A stretch of DNA of 64,000 nucleotides from Natronincola peptidivorans (GCF_900111615.1 NZ_FOHU01000008.1:1-64000); one strand, 5' to 3'; counted from the first letter of the stretch, positions 26,213-36,566 are shown. Translations and numbers: made by a program. The notes: generated by a model not told the origin, from the letters alone.

Positions 26213-26860
26213 CTATGATAGACTTTTATAGTACAAGCATATTTTTGTTAAAGGACATTTTTCGCAATGAGGACGCCTTGCCTTGCAGATTCTTCTACCA
26301 TGAAATATCAGCCAGTGATGGGCCTCCGACCACTTTTTCTTAGGAATATTTTTCATCAACTGTTCTTCTGTTTTAGTAACGTCCTCAGCATTGGCAAGTC
26401 CAATTCTATTAGAAACACGAAACACATGAGTATCTACAGCAATGGCATCTTGACCAAAAACATTACTGATCACTACATTGGCTGTTTTTCTACCAACTCC
26501 CGGCAGTTTTATTAGCTCTTCACGGGTTTTTGGTACTTCTCCATTATATTTCTCTACAATTATCCTACATGTCTGTAAAATATTTTTACTTTTATTTCTA
26601 TAAAAACCACAGCTCCTAATCCAAGGCTCTAATTCTTCCTCTGTAAGCTCAATATAATCCTCAGCTGATTTAAATTTTTTAAAGAGCTCTTTTGTAATTT
26701 CATTTACTCTTTTATCCGTGCATTGGGCAGCCAGGATAGTTGCAATCAGAAGCTCTAGAGGCGTATGAAAGTTCAGCTCTGTATCGGCATCTGGATAGGT
26801 AGCGGCTAAAATCCTTAATGCCTCCTTTACATCTTCCTTCGACAGCATTCTTTTTTTCAT
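26213..26860 (-). CDS. nth: Endonuclease III (DNA glycosylase/AP lyase)
   Basis: A 215-residue base-excision repair enzyme that removes oxidised pyrimidines. The helix-hairpin-helix LPGVGRKTANVV contains the catalytic lysine, the catalytic aspartate is in AVDTHVFRVSNR, and the C-terminal cluster loop CKARRPHCEKCPLTKIC supplies four cysteines for the structural 4Fe-4S cluster. IATILAAQCTDKRVNEIT near the N-terminus is the usual substrate-contact segment. The length is normal. It is probably co-transcribed with the DUF503 gene 15 bases upstream and ends at a strong terminator. Confidence 0.96.
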   Translation of the reverse strand: MKKRMLSKEDVKEALRILAATYPDADTELNFHTPLELLIATILAAQCTDKRVNEITKELFKKFKSAEDYIELTEEELEPWIRSCGFYRNKSKNILQTCRIIVEKYNGEVPKTREELIKLPGVGRKTANVVISNVFGQDAIAVDTHVFRVSNRIGLANAEDVTKTEEQLMKNIPKKKWSEAHHWLIFHGRRICKARRPHCEKCPLTKICLYYKSLS

Positions 26861-26875
26861 AGGATTTTCCTTTCT

Positions 26876-27157
26876 CTACAGTATTTCTATATGCCACTCT
26901 GTAATGTCTAATCTTCCGTCCTTTTCTATAAAATGAATAACATTATTAATCATCTCATCTGCATGTTTTTTGCTATTACTGACACAGCAGAATCCTATTT
27001 CTGCAATTTGCCACTTATCTTGATTTCCAACCTCAGCAATAGAAACATTGAACCTTGCCTTAATTCTTTCAATAACACTTTTTAATATTTGTCTCTTTCC
27101 CTTTAATGAGCTTACTTCGTACATGATTACTTTTACTGAACAAACTCCTACCAACAT
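26876..27157 (-). CDS. DUF503 domain-containing protein (YlxP-like)
   Basis: A 93-residue protein of the DUF503 family, which in Bacillus (YlxP) is encoded near ribosome-maturation factor rbfA and has no settled role. The family start MLVGVCSVKVIMYEVSSLKGKR-like pattern and the middle SIAEVGNQDKWQIAEIGFCCVSN are clear. I start at the ATG at 27157, which has GGGGGA ten bases upstream and gives the usual family length; a frame from 27175 adds six residues without a binding site. It lies between the RND pump gene and nth on the same strand, unlike the ylxP context in Bacillus. Confidence 0.88.
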   Translation of the reverse strand: MLVGVCSVKVIMYEVSSLKGKRQILKSVIERIKARFNVSIAEVGNQDKWQIAEIGFCCVSNSKKHADEMINNVIHFIEKDGRLDITEWHIEIL

Positions 27158-27188
27158 TTTTTTCACGTCCCCCATGATTAGTATGGTA

Positions 27189-30100
27189 TTACTTATATAT
27201 TTTTTTCATATAGATAGTAACTTTATCTATTGAGGCATAAATCAGTGGTAATACGATTAAGGTCAACGGTGTAGATAAGACTAAACCCCCGATAATTACA
27301 GTTGCCAATGGTACTTGCACCTCCGAGCCTTCATTAAGTCCTATTGCTAATGGTAACAAGCCTAGAATGGTAGTAAGGGTTGTCATCATAATTGGTCTTA
27401 ACCTTGTAGCTCCTGCAATAACAATAGCTTCGTTAACATCTTTTTTATCTTCTTTCAAAGTGTTGATATAGTCAATCAAGACAATCCCATTATTTACAAC
27501 AATACCTGATAGTACAATAGCTCCAATGATTGCAGGTACACTCAAGGGAATTCCTCTAGCCAGTAATCCCAGGGCACCTCCAGCAAAAGCAAGAGGCACA
27601 GCCAGCATAATGGTAAAAGGATATAATAAGGATTGGAATTGAGCAGCTAATATCATATATACCAATAATACTGCTAAAATAACAGCTAATAATAAACTGG
27701 TATAGGCTTCCTCCAACTGTTCTTTTTGACCTGTAAACTGATAATTATATCCTGCTGGCAGAGGATATGCCTTCAATTGGACTTCAATATCCTTTACGAC
27801 ACTATTCAAATCTCTACCGATAATTGCCGCCTTAACAGTGATAGCTCTCATTTGATCGGAGCGTCGTATTGCATTGGGTCCTTGTGAAAGCTTAAAGTCT
27901 GCTATTTGTTCTAAGGGTAAAGTGCCTCCTGCTATTGTAGGTATAGGTATTTGTGCAAAGTTCCCTACTCCTTGTTTTAAAAAGCCCTCTCCCATCAGCA
28001 TTAAATCATATTCTTCTCCATCCATTCTGATTCTTGTTGCCGTTATTCCCTGAATTAAGTTTCTAACAGTGGTGGCAATCTGTATTGTTTGCAATCCATA
28101 GAAAGAAGTAATATCTCGATTCAAAAATAACTCTAATTGCGGTCTCCCTTCAATAAAATTCGATGCAACTTCCCTAGTTCCTTCTATAGATTCGATAATA
28201 CTTATAAAATCCTGTGATACTTCTTTTAATAATTCTATGCTTTCTCCTTTGATTTGTACCTCAACTGCCTCTCCGGCAAACCCCATCCCCGCAAAAGATA
28301 GATTAGTTATGGCTATTTCTGCCCCTGGGATTCCTTGTAGATTTCTACGAAGTTTATCTATGATCTGTATAGTTTCGGATTCTCTTTGATTAAAGGGCTT
28401 CAATCTTACATCAATGGATGCGCGATTACTTCTCTTACCATATCCTCCAAAATAGTCTTCTCCTGCTCCTATACTTGTAAAAATGATCTCAACATCCTGA
28501 TATTTCTTAATAATATTTTCTACTTCATTTACTATTGCTTCTGTCTCTGCTAATAGGCTGCCAGGTGGTAAAGAAATATTAACTGTAAAGGTTCCTTCAT
28601 CAAATTCTGGAAAATACTCTGCTCCTACCCATAATACTGAAACAACAGATCCTAAGAAAATTGAAAATGTTATCACAAAAACCATTGCTTTATGGGCTAA
28701 ACTCCATCTCAATAGATTTTTATAATTGTTATTTAATTTATGTAATAATCTTTCTGTTTTATTAAAATTTCTATTAGATTCATGCTGCCTGCCTTTTACT
28801 ATTTTTGAAGCAAGCATCGGCACAAGGGTTAAAGAAACTCCTAGAGATGCTAGCAAGGAAAATGTTACTGTTAAGGCCAATTCCTTAAATATTTCTCCAG
28901 TCATTCCTTCGACAAAAACAATAGGCAAGAAGACTGCAACTGTTGTAAATGTAGATGCTGTCACTGCCGATGCCACTTCTTCAGCACCATGAATTGCCGC
29001 ATTTATTGGAGAATATTCTTTTTCTCTAAAGCGATAAATATTTTCTAATACTACAATTCCATTGTCCACAAGCATCCCAATACCTAAAGCAAAACCACCT
29101 AATGACAATAGATTAAGGGTGATGCCAGTAAAATACATCAAAGTGAAAGTAGCAATTATGGAAATAGGAATTGATATGGCAATTACTAATGTATTCCTTA
29201 AATTCTTCATGAAAAAATATAGGATTAAGATTGCTAACAATCCTCCAAAGGCTGCAGTTTTCCCTACATTTTTAATAGCATTTCTGATAAATAATGACTG
29301 ATCAATAACAGTTTCAATTTCGATGCTTTCCAATTCTTTTTGGATTTTATCTATTTCTTCATATATGGTATTTGTTATCTGAACAGTATTATAGGTAGGT
29401 TGTTTTTGGACAGTAATGCGCATACTAGGCGTCCCATTAATTTTGGCGATTTGTTGTATTTCTTCGTGAAAATATATTTCTCCTAGGTCTTCTAATTCTA
29501 CTGTAGCTCCCGTAGGTAAAGCTACAGGTAAGTTTCTTAATTCTTCAATGCTTTGGAATTCTCCTACAGTACGTACCATTAAATGCTTTTCATCATCTAT
29601 TATCTCTCCCACAGGGAGGTTGATGTTCTCTCCTCTTAGCAGGTTTGTCATCTGTTGTTGGCTGATACCTTGCATCTGAAGTCTATAGGGATCTATCTCA
29701 AAAATAATAGATCCTTGCTTCCCTCCCGTCACCCCTACAGACGCTATCCCCTCTAATCTTTCTAGTCTTGGTTTAATCCTATATTCTACTACTTCCTGCA
29801 AATTTCCTAAATCATCTCCAGTCACACCTAAAACTAGAATAGGAAGTGCAGCAGGGTCTATTTTTAGAACAATGGGCTGAAGAATATCTTCTGGAAGAAA
29901 TCTCTTTATCACATCTATTTTTTCTCGTATCTCTAAAGTTGCAAAATCCATATCTGTTCCCTGATTAAATTCTATTACAACTACCGATACTCCCTCCATA
30001 GAGGTTGAGTTTATATGCTTCACATTATGTACAGCAGCCACGGCTTGCTCGATAGGCTTGGTAATCAAATTTTCTATCTCATAGGGTCCAGCACCATTAT

Positions 30101-30251
30101 ACTGGGTATTAACAACTGCAACTGGAATACTCATTTTAGGCAATAAGTCCATCGGTAATCTTAGTAAAGACACCCCTCCTAAAAGTAATATAGCAGTCAT
30201 AAGCATTAGTACAGAAATAGGCTTTTTAACAGCCCAATTAGATATCTTCAT
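27189..30251 (-). CDS. RND family efflux transporter, permease subunit
   Basis: A protein of 1020 residues with the resistance-nodulation-division layout: one N-terminal helix, a large extracytoplasmic loop, a block of helices, then the same again. RND signatures include SVLMLMTAILLLGG, LRLPMDLLPKMSIPV, the proton-relay helix region GGFALGIGMLVDNGIVVLENIYR (with the conserved aspartate before NGIV) and AGATRLRPIMMTTLTTILGLLPLA near the end. In Gram-positives such pumps (for example SwrC of Bacillus) export surfactants or drugs without an outer membrane channel. I start at ATG 30251 behind AGAGGTG; it overlaps the adaptor gene's end. Cargo is unknown. Confidence 0.94.
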   Translation of the reverse strand: MKISNWAVKKPISVLMLMTAILLLGGVSLLRLPMDLLPKMSIPVAVVNTQYNGAGPYEIENLITKPIEQAVAAVHNVKHINSTSMEGVSVVVIEFNQGTDMDFATLEIREKIDVIKRFLPEDILQPIVLKIDPAALPILVLGVTGDDLGNLQEVVEYRIKPRLERLEGIASVGVTGGKQGSIIFEIDPYRLQMQGISQQQMTNLLRGENINLPVGEIIDDEKHLMVRTVGEFQSIEELRNLPVALPTGATVELEDLGEIYFHEEIQQIAKINGTPSMRITVQKQPTYNTVQITNTIYEEIDKIQKELESIEIETVIDQSLFIRNAIKNVGKTAAFGGLLAILILYFFMKNLRNTLVIAISIPISIIATFTLMYFTGITLNLLSLGGFALGIGMLVDNGIVVLENIYRFREKEYSPINAAIHGAEEVASAVTASTFTTVAVFLPIVFVEGMTGEIFKELALTVTFSLLASLGVSLTLVPMLASKIVKGRQHESNRNFNKTERLLHKLNNNYKNLLRWSLAHKAMVFVITFSIFLGSVVSVLWVGAEYFPEFDEGTFTVNISLPPGSLLAETEAIVNEVENIIKKYQDVEIIFTSIGAGEDYFGGYGKRSNRASIDVRLKPFNQRESETIQIIDKLRRNLQGIPGAEIAITNLSFAGMGFAGEAVEVQIKGESIELLKEVSQDFISIIESIEGTREVASNFIEGRPQLELFLNRDITSFYGLQTIQIATTVRNLIQGITATRIRMDGEEYDLMLMGEGFLKQGVGNFAQIPIPTIAGGTLPLEQIADFKLSQGPNAIRRSDQMRAITVKAAIIGRDLNSVVKDIEVQLKAYPLPAGYNYQFTGQKEQLEEAYTSLLLAVILAVLLVYMILAAQFQSLLYPFTIMLAVPLAFAGGALGLLARGIPLSVPAIIGAIVLSGIVVNNGIVLIDYINTLKEDKKDVNEAIVIAGATRLRPIMMTTLTTILGLLPLAIGLNEGSEVQVPLATVIIGGLVLSTPLTLIVLPLIYASIDKVTIYMKKIYK

Positions 30252-31353
30252 CTTCTTCACCTCTCACTACCATGATCAAGGTGTTTTCATCGATATAATG
30301 TTGTCCTTTTATAATAATCGTTTCTTTTTCCATTAAACCATTTAGCACCTCAACGAATTCTCCTCCATCGATCCCTAGCTCTATAGGTCTTTTTACAGGT
30401 CGCTCCTGGTTTTCTACAAATACTGTTGGAGTATTGCCTTCATAAAAAACAGCACTTTTGGGAATAACCAATGTATTCTCCTTTTTTCCTCTTTCTATCA
30501 TTATTGTGCAAAATGAACCCGCTAATAATTCTTCTTTTTCATTATCAACAGTAATTTGCACATTGTATAGGTTTGTCCTTAAGTCAGCTACATTGTTAAT
30601 CATAGTTACTTTTCCTCTTTCTTCCACTCCTTCTGTATAAAATAGTAATTCATCACCTATATTCAGCGCTTTATATGTAGCTTTTGTTACATATAAATCC
30701 ATTTTTAATTGCTTTATATCACTTATTACCAAAGCTGGTTGTGTATTCATTACCATCTGATTTTTTTGTAGATTATTTGTAGTGATTATTCCATCTATAG
30801 GTGCATAATACTCCATTTCATCCAATTGTTCTAGTGTATTGACATAGGTTAATCTTGCCTGATCCAATTGAGCCTCCGCCGTCAGTAATGAGGTATCCAG
30901 CATCTCTTTCGTCATAGACTGACTAGAACTTTGAAAGCCCATTCCTGTAGCCGCTATACTGACAGGTAAATTTCTTGCCCTTTCCGCCTGTTCTTGCTGT
31001 ATTTGATAGTTTCTTTGGGCCTGATGATAGGTTTTTCTAGCTGCTTCTACCTGTCTTCTAATAAGCGTTTTGTCTAGTTCAAATAAAAAATCTCCCTTTT
31101 TTACTGCATCTCCAACATTTACAGCTAATTTTGTTACTTCCAAACCGGGAGTTTTAGGAATAATCATCATATTCTTTATAGGTTGCAGTTTTGATGTTAT
31201 GGTTATTTCTTCCGAAATACTACTTTTCTTTACCTGAGCTATCTCCACAGCAACCCTTACTTCTTCTTCATTTTGTGTGTTATAGTTACATCCCCATATT
31301 CCTATGGAAAGCATCACCGCCAGAATAATCATCAATACTTTTCTTTTTTTCAT
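30238..31353 (-). CDS. RND efflux system adaptor lipoprotein (membrane-fusion protein)
   Basis: A membrane-fusion protein of about 371 residues. The signal peptide ends in GIWGC with the lipidated cysteine at 22, as counted from the ATG at 31353, which has GGAGG eight bases upstream (a frame starting at 31407 runs through a hairpin and is not convincing). Barrel-sandwich motifs PGLEVTKLAVNVGDAVKKGDFLFELD and YYAPIDGIITTNNLQKNQMV flank a helical hairpin (about 85-175), and the beta-barrel follows. It should couple to the RND pump whose gene overlaps its 3' end by 14 bases. Confidence 0.92.
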   Translation of the reverse strand: MKKRKVLMIILAVMLSIGIWGCNYNTQNEEEVRVAVEIAQVKKSSISEEITITSKLQPIKNMMIIPKTPGLEVTKLAVNVGDAVKKGDFLFELDKTLIRRQVEAARKTYHQAQRNYQIQQEQAERARNLPVSIAATGMGFQSSSQSMTKEMLDTSLLTAEAQLDQARLTYVNTLEQLDEMEYYAPIDGIITTNNLQKNQMVMNTQPALVISDIKQLKMDLYVTKATYKALNIGDELLFYTEGVEERGKVTMINNVADLRTNLYNVQITVDNEKEELLAGSFCTIMIERGKKENTLVIPKSAVFYEGNTPTVFVENQERPVKRPIELGIDGGEFVEVLNGLMEKETIIIKGQHYIDENTLIMVVRGEEDEDI

Positions 31354-31370
31354 AAAAAAACCTCCAAGCA

Positions 31371-31410
31371 AAATTGCACATCCATAGTACCAATTTAGGA
31401 TGTGCAATTT
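31371..31410. other. 13-bp perfect hairpin in the leader of the efflux operon
   Basis: AAATTGCACATCC and GGATGTGCAATTT form a perfect stem with a 14-base loop, ending only about five bases before the ribosome binding site of the adaptor gene on the minus strand. It lies about 95 bases after the aminotransferase gene and may be that gene's terminator (only TTTT follows), an attenuator or a repressor operator. Confidence 0.7.
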
Positions 31411-31504
31411 CTTAGAGATTTAAACGAAAAATCATCTTTTAAATAGCGGTTTGATTCAATCATTGAATTTCATATATCAAGAAACTGAATTTAATATAGA
31501 TTGT

Positions 31505-32692
31505 CTATAATACTTTCATTTCTTCTCCAACTTTTTTAAATACCTCAATTGCTCTATCTAACTGCTCTTTTGTATGAGCGGCTGTTACCATGCATCGTAC
31601 TCTACCAGTACCCTTTGGTACGGTTGGAAATACAATTCCTGATACAAATACACCATTTTCTAATAGCTTTTTACTAAATTCCATGGTTTTTCCTTCTTCA
31701 CCTATGATAACGGGTGTAATTGGTGTAGCACTATTTCCGATATTATAACCTAGCTGGCTGATTTTTTCTTTGAAATATTTAGCATTATTCCAAAGTCTAT
31801 CGGTATATTCTGTCGTACTCATTAAAAGTTTTACGGCTTCAGTGATAGCACCAACAGCTGCTGGAGGCAGGTAGGTACTAAATAGCAGTGGTCGCCCACG
31901 ATGACTTAGCCAATCCTTCATTGTATCACTTCCTGCTACATAGCCTCCGATAACGCCAATAGCTTTTGACAGGGTACCTATCGTGAAATCAACTCTTCCA
32001 TGTAAGCCGAAATGGTCAACGGTTCCTCTGCCACTTTCTCCTAATACTCCAGAACCGTGAGCATCATCAACATAGGTCATGGCATTGTATTTTTCAGCTA
32101 AGGTTACAAGCTCTGGTAATGGAGCTATATCTCCATCCATACTAAAAACTCCATCTGTGATAATCAACATATTTCTATATTTATCTCTGTTTTCTTTTAA
32201 AACTTCCTCTAAATGATTCATATCTGAGTGCTTATATACTTTTTTATCAGCTCTACTTAATCGAGCACCATCAATAATACTGGCATGGTTTAATTCATCT
32301 GAAATGATTAAATCTCCTTTTTCTGTTACTGCCTGTATGGTTCCAGCATTACAGTTGAAACCTGACTGGAACACCATAACAGCTTCCTCTCTTTTAAATT
32401 CTGCCAATACCTGTTCCATCTCTTCATGAATATCCATATTTCCAATAATGGTTCTAACGGCTCCAGCACCTACACCATACTTTTCCACTGCTTCTATAGC
32501 AGCTTTTTTCAGTCTCGGATGATTTGCAAAGCCTAGATAGTTATTGGAAGAGAGGTTGATGACTTTTTTTCCATTTAAGGTAATCTCTGCTTCATTAGCG
32601 CCCTCTAGAATAGGAAGCTTTCTATATACCCCTTCATCCTTTAATGCTTGAATCTTTTCTTTAAGGAAATGTAGTTCATGTACATTGGACAT
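31505..32692 (-). CDS. kbl: Glycine C-acetyltransferase / alpha-oxoamine synthase family
   Basis: A PLP enzyme of about 395 residues of the alpha-oxoamine synthase family, most like 2-amino-3-ketobutyrate CoA ligase (glycine C-acetyltransferase), which splits 2-amino-3-oxobutyrate into glycine and acetyl-CoA. Visible are [19 protein letters not shown], the glycine-rich [52 protein letters not shown] and the PLP-lysine in [15 protein letters not shown]. BioF (8-amino-7-oxononanoate synthase) shares this pattern, and no threonine dehydrogenase or biotin gene is adjacent to decide. The start at 32692 is chosen because AGGAGG lies eight bases upstream; the ATG at 32698 is too close. Confidence 0.83.
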   Translation of the reverse strand: MSNVHELHFLKEKIQALKDEGVYRKLPILEGANEAEITLNGKKVINLSSNNYLGFANHPRLKKAAIEAVEKYGVGAGAVRTIIGNMDIHEEMEQVLAEFKREEAVMVFQSGFNCNAGTIQAVTEKGDLIISDELNHASIIDGARLSRADKKVYKHSDMNHLEEVLKENRDKYRNMLIITDGVFSMDGDIAPLPELVTLAEKYNAMTYVDDAHGSGVLGESGRGTVDHFGLHGRVDFTIGTLSKAIGVIGGYVAGSDTMKDWLSHRGRPLLFSTYLPPAAVGAITEAVKLLMSTTEYTDRLWNNAKYFKEKISQLGYNIGNSATPITPVIIGEEGKTMEFSKKLLENGVFVSGIVFPTVPKGTGRVRCMVTAAHTKEQLDRAIEVFKKVGEEMKVL

Positions 32693-32856
32693 TACCATGA
32701 CCTCCTAATAATATATTTATCCATTTGTTAAGTACAACATTTTTGTTCCTTTTTCCTGCATAATAAAAAAAGTTATACTATTTACATTTTTCCCTACTTC
32801 TAAAGAATTAAAACAATAAAAGGCTGAAAAGATAGAGTATTTAAGGAGATTATATA

Positions 32857-35199
32857 TCAACCTTTCTCTAGCACTTCACTATAATATTTTAGTTTTTTTC
32901 TGACTTCTTCATAGATCTTTCCACAGGATTCATCAGTCATTATTTCAAGACCTTCCTTCACATGCTTGATGGCATATATATGAAACTCTTTATTCTTTAC
33001 TGCTTCTACTACTTCATCACATACCATTAAGTTTTCTATGTTTTGATAGGGAATAATTGCTCCTTGAGTCCCTGTGAAGCCTCTTTTTTTACATAAGCGA
33101 TAGAATCCTTCTACTTTTTCAGTAATACCGCCCACTGGTTGAATATAGCCCCTTTGATTGACTGAGCCCGTAACTGCAATATATTGTTTTAATGGAATGC
33201 CGGATATGGAAGATAGCAAAGCATACAGCTCTGCACTGGAAGCGCTGTCACCTTCTACTCCGCTATAGGTTTGTTCAAAGCAAATACGAGCTGAAATACT
33301 TAGACTTGCATCCTGGGCAAAATTTTGCATGATAAACCCAGTTAAAATCATCACACCTTTATCATAAAGATCTCCGCTAAGGTTTGTTTCTCTTTCTATG
33401 TTGACAATTCCCTCTTTTCCTATGCTGCTGGTAACTGTAATAACACTGGGTTTACCAAAGCTGTATTCCCCTAGTCCAATTATTGATAAACCATTAATCA
33501 CTCCTATTTTTTTACCTTCAACATCAATCAATATTTTGTGATTTTCAAACATTTCTTCTACTTTCTTTTGATACTTATTGAATCTATCCCATTTTTTGTG
33601 AATTGCTTTATCTACATGCTGACCTGTGACAACAGAGCTGTTACTTTTTTTCGCCCACTGATTGGCTTCTATTATAATTTCTATAACTTTATTAAATTTA
33701 GTTGTTAATTTATTTTGATTCCCCGTTAAACGACAGCTATATTCTATTAACCCTGCTACTGCTGTAGTATCTAAGTGTCTCATATTCTGGCATTTCACAA
33801 AGTAACTGATAAAAGCTGCCATTTGTTTCTCATTATCCTCTGTCCTTTGCATTTCTTCATCAAAATCAACTAAAACCTTGAAGTATTTTTCAAAATCTTC
33901 ATCATATTGATATAGTAAATGGTATAGCTTCTCGCTACCTATCAATATAATTTTTAAATCTATAGGAATAGGCTCTAGCTTCAAAGAGCTGACATCCACT
34001 CCCCCCAGTTGAAGCCCCATGTTTTCCACTGTTATTTCTTTTGTGTTAAGAATTCTCTTTAAGGTTTCCCATACATGAATATTTTCTAGTAAGTGCTTTA
34101 CTTCTAGGATTAAATAACCTCCATTTGCTAGATGGACTGCACCAGGTTTTATCTGTAGAAAATCTGTTCTTAGGACACCATTAACATTTTCGTATTCTAT
34201 CTTTCCACTGAGTCTACTCAATGTAGGGTTAAATTCAGTGACAACAGGTGCTCCTTCTGTTTTACTATTGTTCACTAACAAATTTACTTTATATTTTTTA
34301 ATAAAGTCTTCTTCCCTATTGTTCCCCTTATCTTCTATCACTTCTTCATGCTGAAGAAATTGATCAATATTTTCTATTAAATCTCTTTCTACTCTTTTTA
34401 AAAAATCCACTACTTTATCACATTCACTATATTTTAAAATTAATCCATGAATTAGAGGCTTTACAACAAATAATCCTACCTTCATTTCTAGCTGTACTAG
34501 CTTTTTTTTTGCAAGTCTTTCAAAACTTTTTATCTTTACTAATAAATCCATCGCCTTCTCTTGCAGCTTATCTAACTGTATTTCCAGTTTTTTTGCTTCT
34601 TCTTCATCCAACTGTTCTAATGCTTCTTCACTGATTTCCTCCCCGTTTTTCAATGGTACAAAAACAAATCCAGTACTAGTATTTTTTATGCTGATTTGCA
34701 TTTCTTCAGCAAACTCTGTAAGATTGTGTAATAGTCTATTTTTTTGATCCTGATATTGCTTTATTATTTCATTCTTTCTTTTATCATAATCCTCACTGTT
34801 AAATGTTTGGGGTACCTGCACAAGTAAATCCTGTATCAATTCCTCCATGTCATTTTGCAGGGCTTTTCCCAGTCCCGCTGGAAGATTTAATGCCATAGCT
34901 TTTCCCTTGCCTTCGAGGCTATACACATAACACCAATCATCGGGGACCTTACGACTTTTAGCAACTCTTTCAACGATATCCTTTGTATAGGTAGTTCTCC
35001 CCGTTCCTTTGCTGCCACTTATATAAATATTGTAGCTGGGATTATCTATTTCCAACCCAAACTCCATGGCTTCTTCGCCCTTTTTTTGTCCCATGATTCC
35101 CCTTAAAGGCTGTATCTCTTCTGTAGTATTAAAGGAAAAATCTTGTCTATTACAGTATTTTTTTATAAGTTTATAGGATAGCCCAGGATATTTTTTCAT
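32857..35199 (-). CDS. Lon-related putative ATP-dependent protease
   Basis: A 780-residue Lon-like protease of the group with an N-terminal AAA region split by a long insertion. The ATP site is IYISGSKGTGRTTYTKDIVERV (about residues 53-75), close to an unusual IMGQKKGEEAMEFG segment. The middle is a charged, probably coiled-coil insertion (about 140-290). The C-terminal Lon protease domain carries the catalytic serine in GVEGDSASSAELYALLSS and the lysine in VGGITEKVEGFY. Members of this group occur alongside classical Lon and their substrates are unknown. It appears monocistronic with GAGGGAC as binding site. Confidence 0.9.
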   Translation of the reverse strand: MKKYPGLSYKLIKKYCNRQDFSFNTTEEIQPLRGIMGQKKGEEAMEFGLEIDNPSYNIYISGSKGTGRTTYTKDIVERVAKSRKVPDDWCYVYSLEGKGKAMALNLPAGLGKALQNDMEELIQDLLVQVPQTFNSEDYDKRKNEIIKQYQDQKNRLLHNLTEFAEEMQISIKNTSTGFVFVPLKNGEEISEEALEQLDEEEAKKLEIQLDKLQEKAMDLLVKIKSFERLAKKKLVQLEMKVGLFVVKPLIHGLILKYSECDKVVDFLKRVERDLIENIDQFLQHEEVIEDKGNNREEDFIKKYKVNLLVNNSKTEGAPVVTEFNPTLSRLSGKIEYENVNGVLRTDFLQIKPGAVHLANGGYLILEVKHLLENIHVWETLKRILNTKEITVENMGLQLGGVDVSSLKLEPIPIDLKIILIGSEKLYHLLYQYDEDFEKYFKVLVDFDEEMQRTEDNEKQMAAFISYFVKCQNMRHLDTTAVAGLIEYSCRLTGNQNKLTTKFNKVIEIIIEANQWAKKSNSSVVTGQHVDKAIHKKWDRFNKYQKKVEEMFENHKILIDVEGKKIGVINGLSIIGLGEYSFGKPSVITVTSSIGKEGIVNIERETNLSGDLYDKGVMILTGFIMQNFAQDASLSISARICFEQTYSGVEGDSASSAELYALLSSISGIPLKQYIAVTGSVNQRGYIQPVGGITEKVEGFYRLCKKRGFTGTQGAIIPYQNIENLMVCDEVVEAVKNKEFHIYAIKHVKEGLEIMTDESCGKIYEEVRKKLKYYSEVLEKG

Positions 35200-35297
35200 A
35201 GAGAGTCCCTCCTTTACAGTAAATAAAATCTACTATTATACTATTCAGAGGGGACACTATATTCTACTACAATCATAAATTTATAAGCTTTATCCGT

Positions 35298-36434
35298 TTA
35301 CTGTTCTTCATCCGTAAGTTTATCTAAATAATATTCTATTATCTTTAAAACCTCTTGATTTTTTTCTTTGGCCTTTGTTTTCATTAAAATTTTGCATGCT
35401 TCTTGTGGAGCTAACACAGAGATAGCCCACACAGCATATTTTCTAATCTCTGGTCTTATATCCTGTAGCAATGGTAATAAATGTGGGAGCGCCGTACTTT
35501 TTTGTTGATTTACTATAGCAATGATAGCATTTCTTTGTAATACTGTTTTTCCTCTCCAGCCTGCTGAGGTTTTACCATAGGTTTCCTTAAATTCTTTGTT
35601 GGATATATTGAGTAGTTCTATTAGATCTGGTTTACAGGAAACATCCTTTGGGTAAAAGTAATTTTCAGATATTCCTTCGATTTCTTTATTATGAGGACAA
35701 ACACTTTGACAAATGTCACATCCATAAAGACGCTGTCCCAATATACTTCTATCCTCTTCTCCTATATCTCCTTTTTGTTGTAAAATATTTGAAAGACATT
35801 TCTGAGCATTAAATTTATAAGGTGCTTCTATAGCTCCCTTAGGACAATGCTTAATGCATAGGTTGCATTGATAACAGGTGGTACATATAGATTCTTTATC
35901 TGCTTCAAAAGCTATGTTATTTAACATATAGCCAATAAAAAACCATGAACCATATTTTTTGTTCATCAGAAGAGAGTTATATCCATACCACCCAAGGCCA
36001 GCTCTATAAGCAACATGTCTATCTACTAGAGGCCCTGTGTCAACAAAAATCTTGTATTGAAAATCTTTCTCCTCTTTTTTTATAAAGCTAGCAATATTTT
36101 CCATTTTTTCCTTTAACACCTGATGGTAGTCTTTACCCCATGCTGTTCGTGCTAGCTCTCCATAAAATTCAGGTAATTTTTCCTGATGCTGCATCTCATC
36201 CTTCACGTAGTAGGGAACCCCTATTACAAGAATAGATTTTGCTTCTGACATAGTTTTTTTTGGGTTGACTCTTAGTTCTATATCATTTTCCGCAAAGCCT
36301 GATAGATAGCCTGCTTTTTTTCTCATGTTTATTATATCTCTAAGATCTTCAAATGCTTCTGCGCTGGTAAAGCCCATCATATCTATCCCAATAGACCTTC
36401 CATAGTCTATAACCTTATTCTTCAGCATCATCAT
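35298..36434 (-). CDS. queG: Epoxyqueuosine reductase
   Basis: A 378-residue cobalamin- and iron-sulfur-dependent enzyme that reduces epoxyqueuosine to queuosine in tRNA. VDTGPLVDRHVAYRAGLGWYGYNSLL is the family signature with the catalytic aspartate, and the ferredoxin-like region holds eight cysteines in two sets, CTTCYQCNLCIKHCP and CDICQSVCPHN together with a more distant CL. A C-terminal HEAT-like repeat region (about 290-370) follows, as in characterised QueG. Because the enzyme needs cobalamin, the corrinoid operon of this window may supply its cofactor, which is an inference from biochemistry and not from linkage. Confidence 0.93.
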   Translation of the reverse strand: MMMLKNKVIDYGRSIGIDMMGFTSAEAFEDLRDIINMRKKAGYLSGFAENDIELRVNPKKTMSEAKSILVIGVPYYVKDEMQHQEKLPEFYGELARTAWGKDYHQVLKEKMENIASFIKKEEKDFQYKIFVDTGPLVDRHVAYRAGLGWYGYNSLLMNKKYGSWFFIGYMLNNIAFEADKESICTTCYQCNLCIKHCPKGAIEAPYKFNAQKCLSNILQQKGDIGEEDRSILGQRLYGCDICQSVCPHNKEIEGISENYFYPKDVSCKPDLIELLNISNKEFKETYGKTSAGWRGKTVLQRNAIIAIVNQQKSTALPHLLPLLQDIRPEIRKYAVWAISVLAPQEACKILMKTKAKEKNQEVLKIIEYYLDKLTDEEQ

Positions 36435-36523
36435 TGAACATCCTTTCCTGCTTATAAGCTCACGATTCTCTATTCAGTATATCTAGTATCCAAGAGATTG
36501 ATTTTTTGCGCTACACTAGTTAT

Positions 36524-36566
36524 CCCACAAATTAGGAGTTACTATTATTATCTCCTAATTTGTGGG
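36524..36566. repeat. 15-bp perfect inverted repeat over the end of a signal peptidase gene
   Basis: CCCACAAATTAGGAG and CTCCTAATTTGTGGG pair perfectly with a 13-base loop. One arm lies within the last codons of the signal peptidase gene. No T tract follows on either strand, so it is not a textbook terminator, though it may still stop transcription or protect the message end. Confidence 0.75.
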
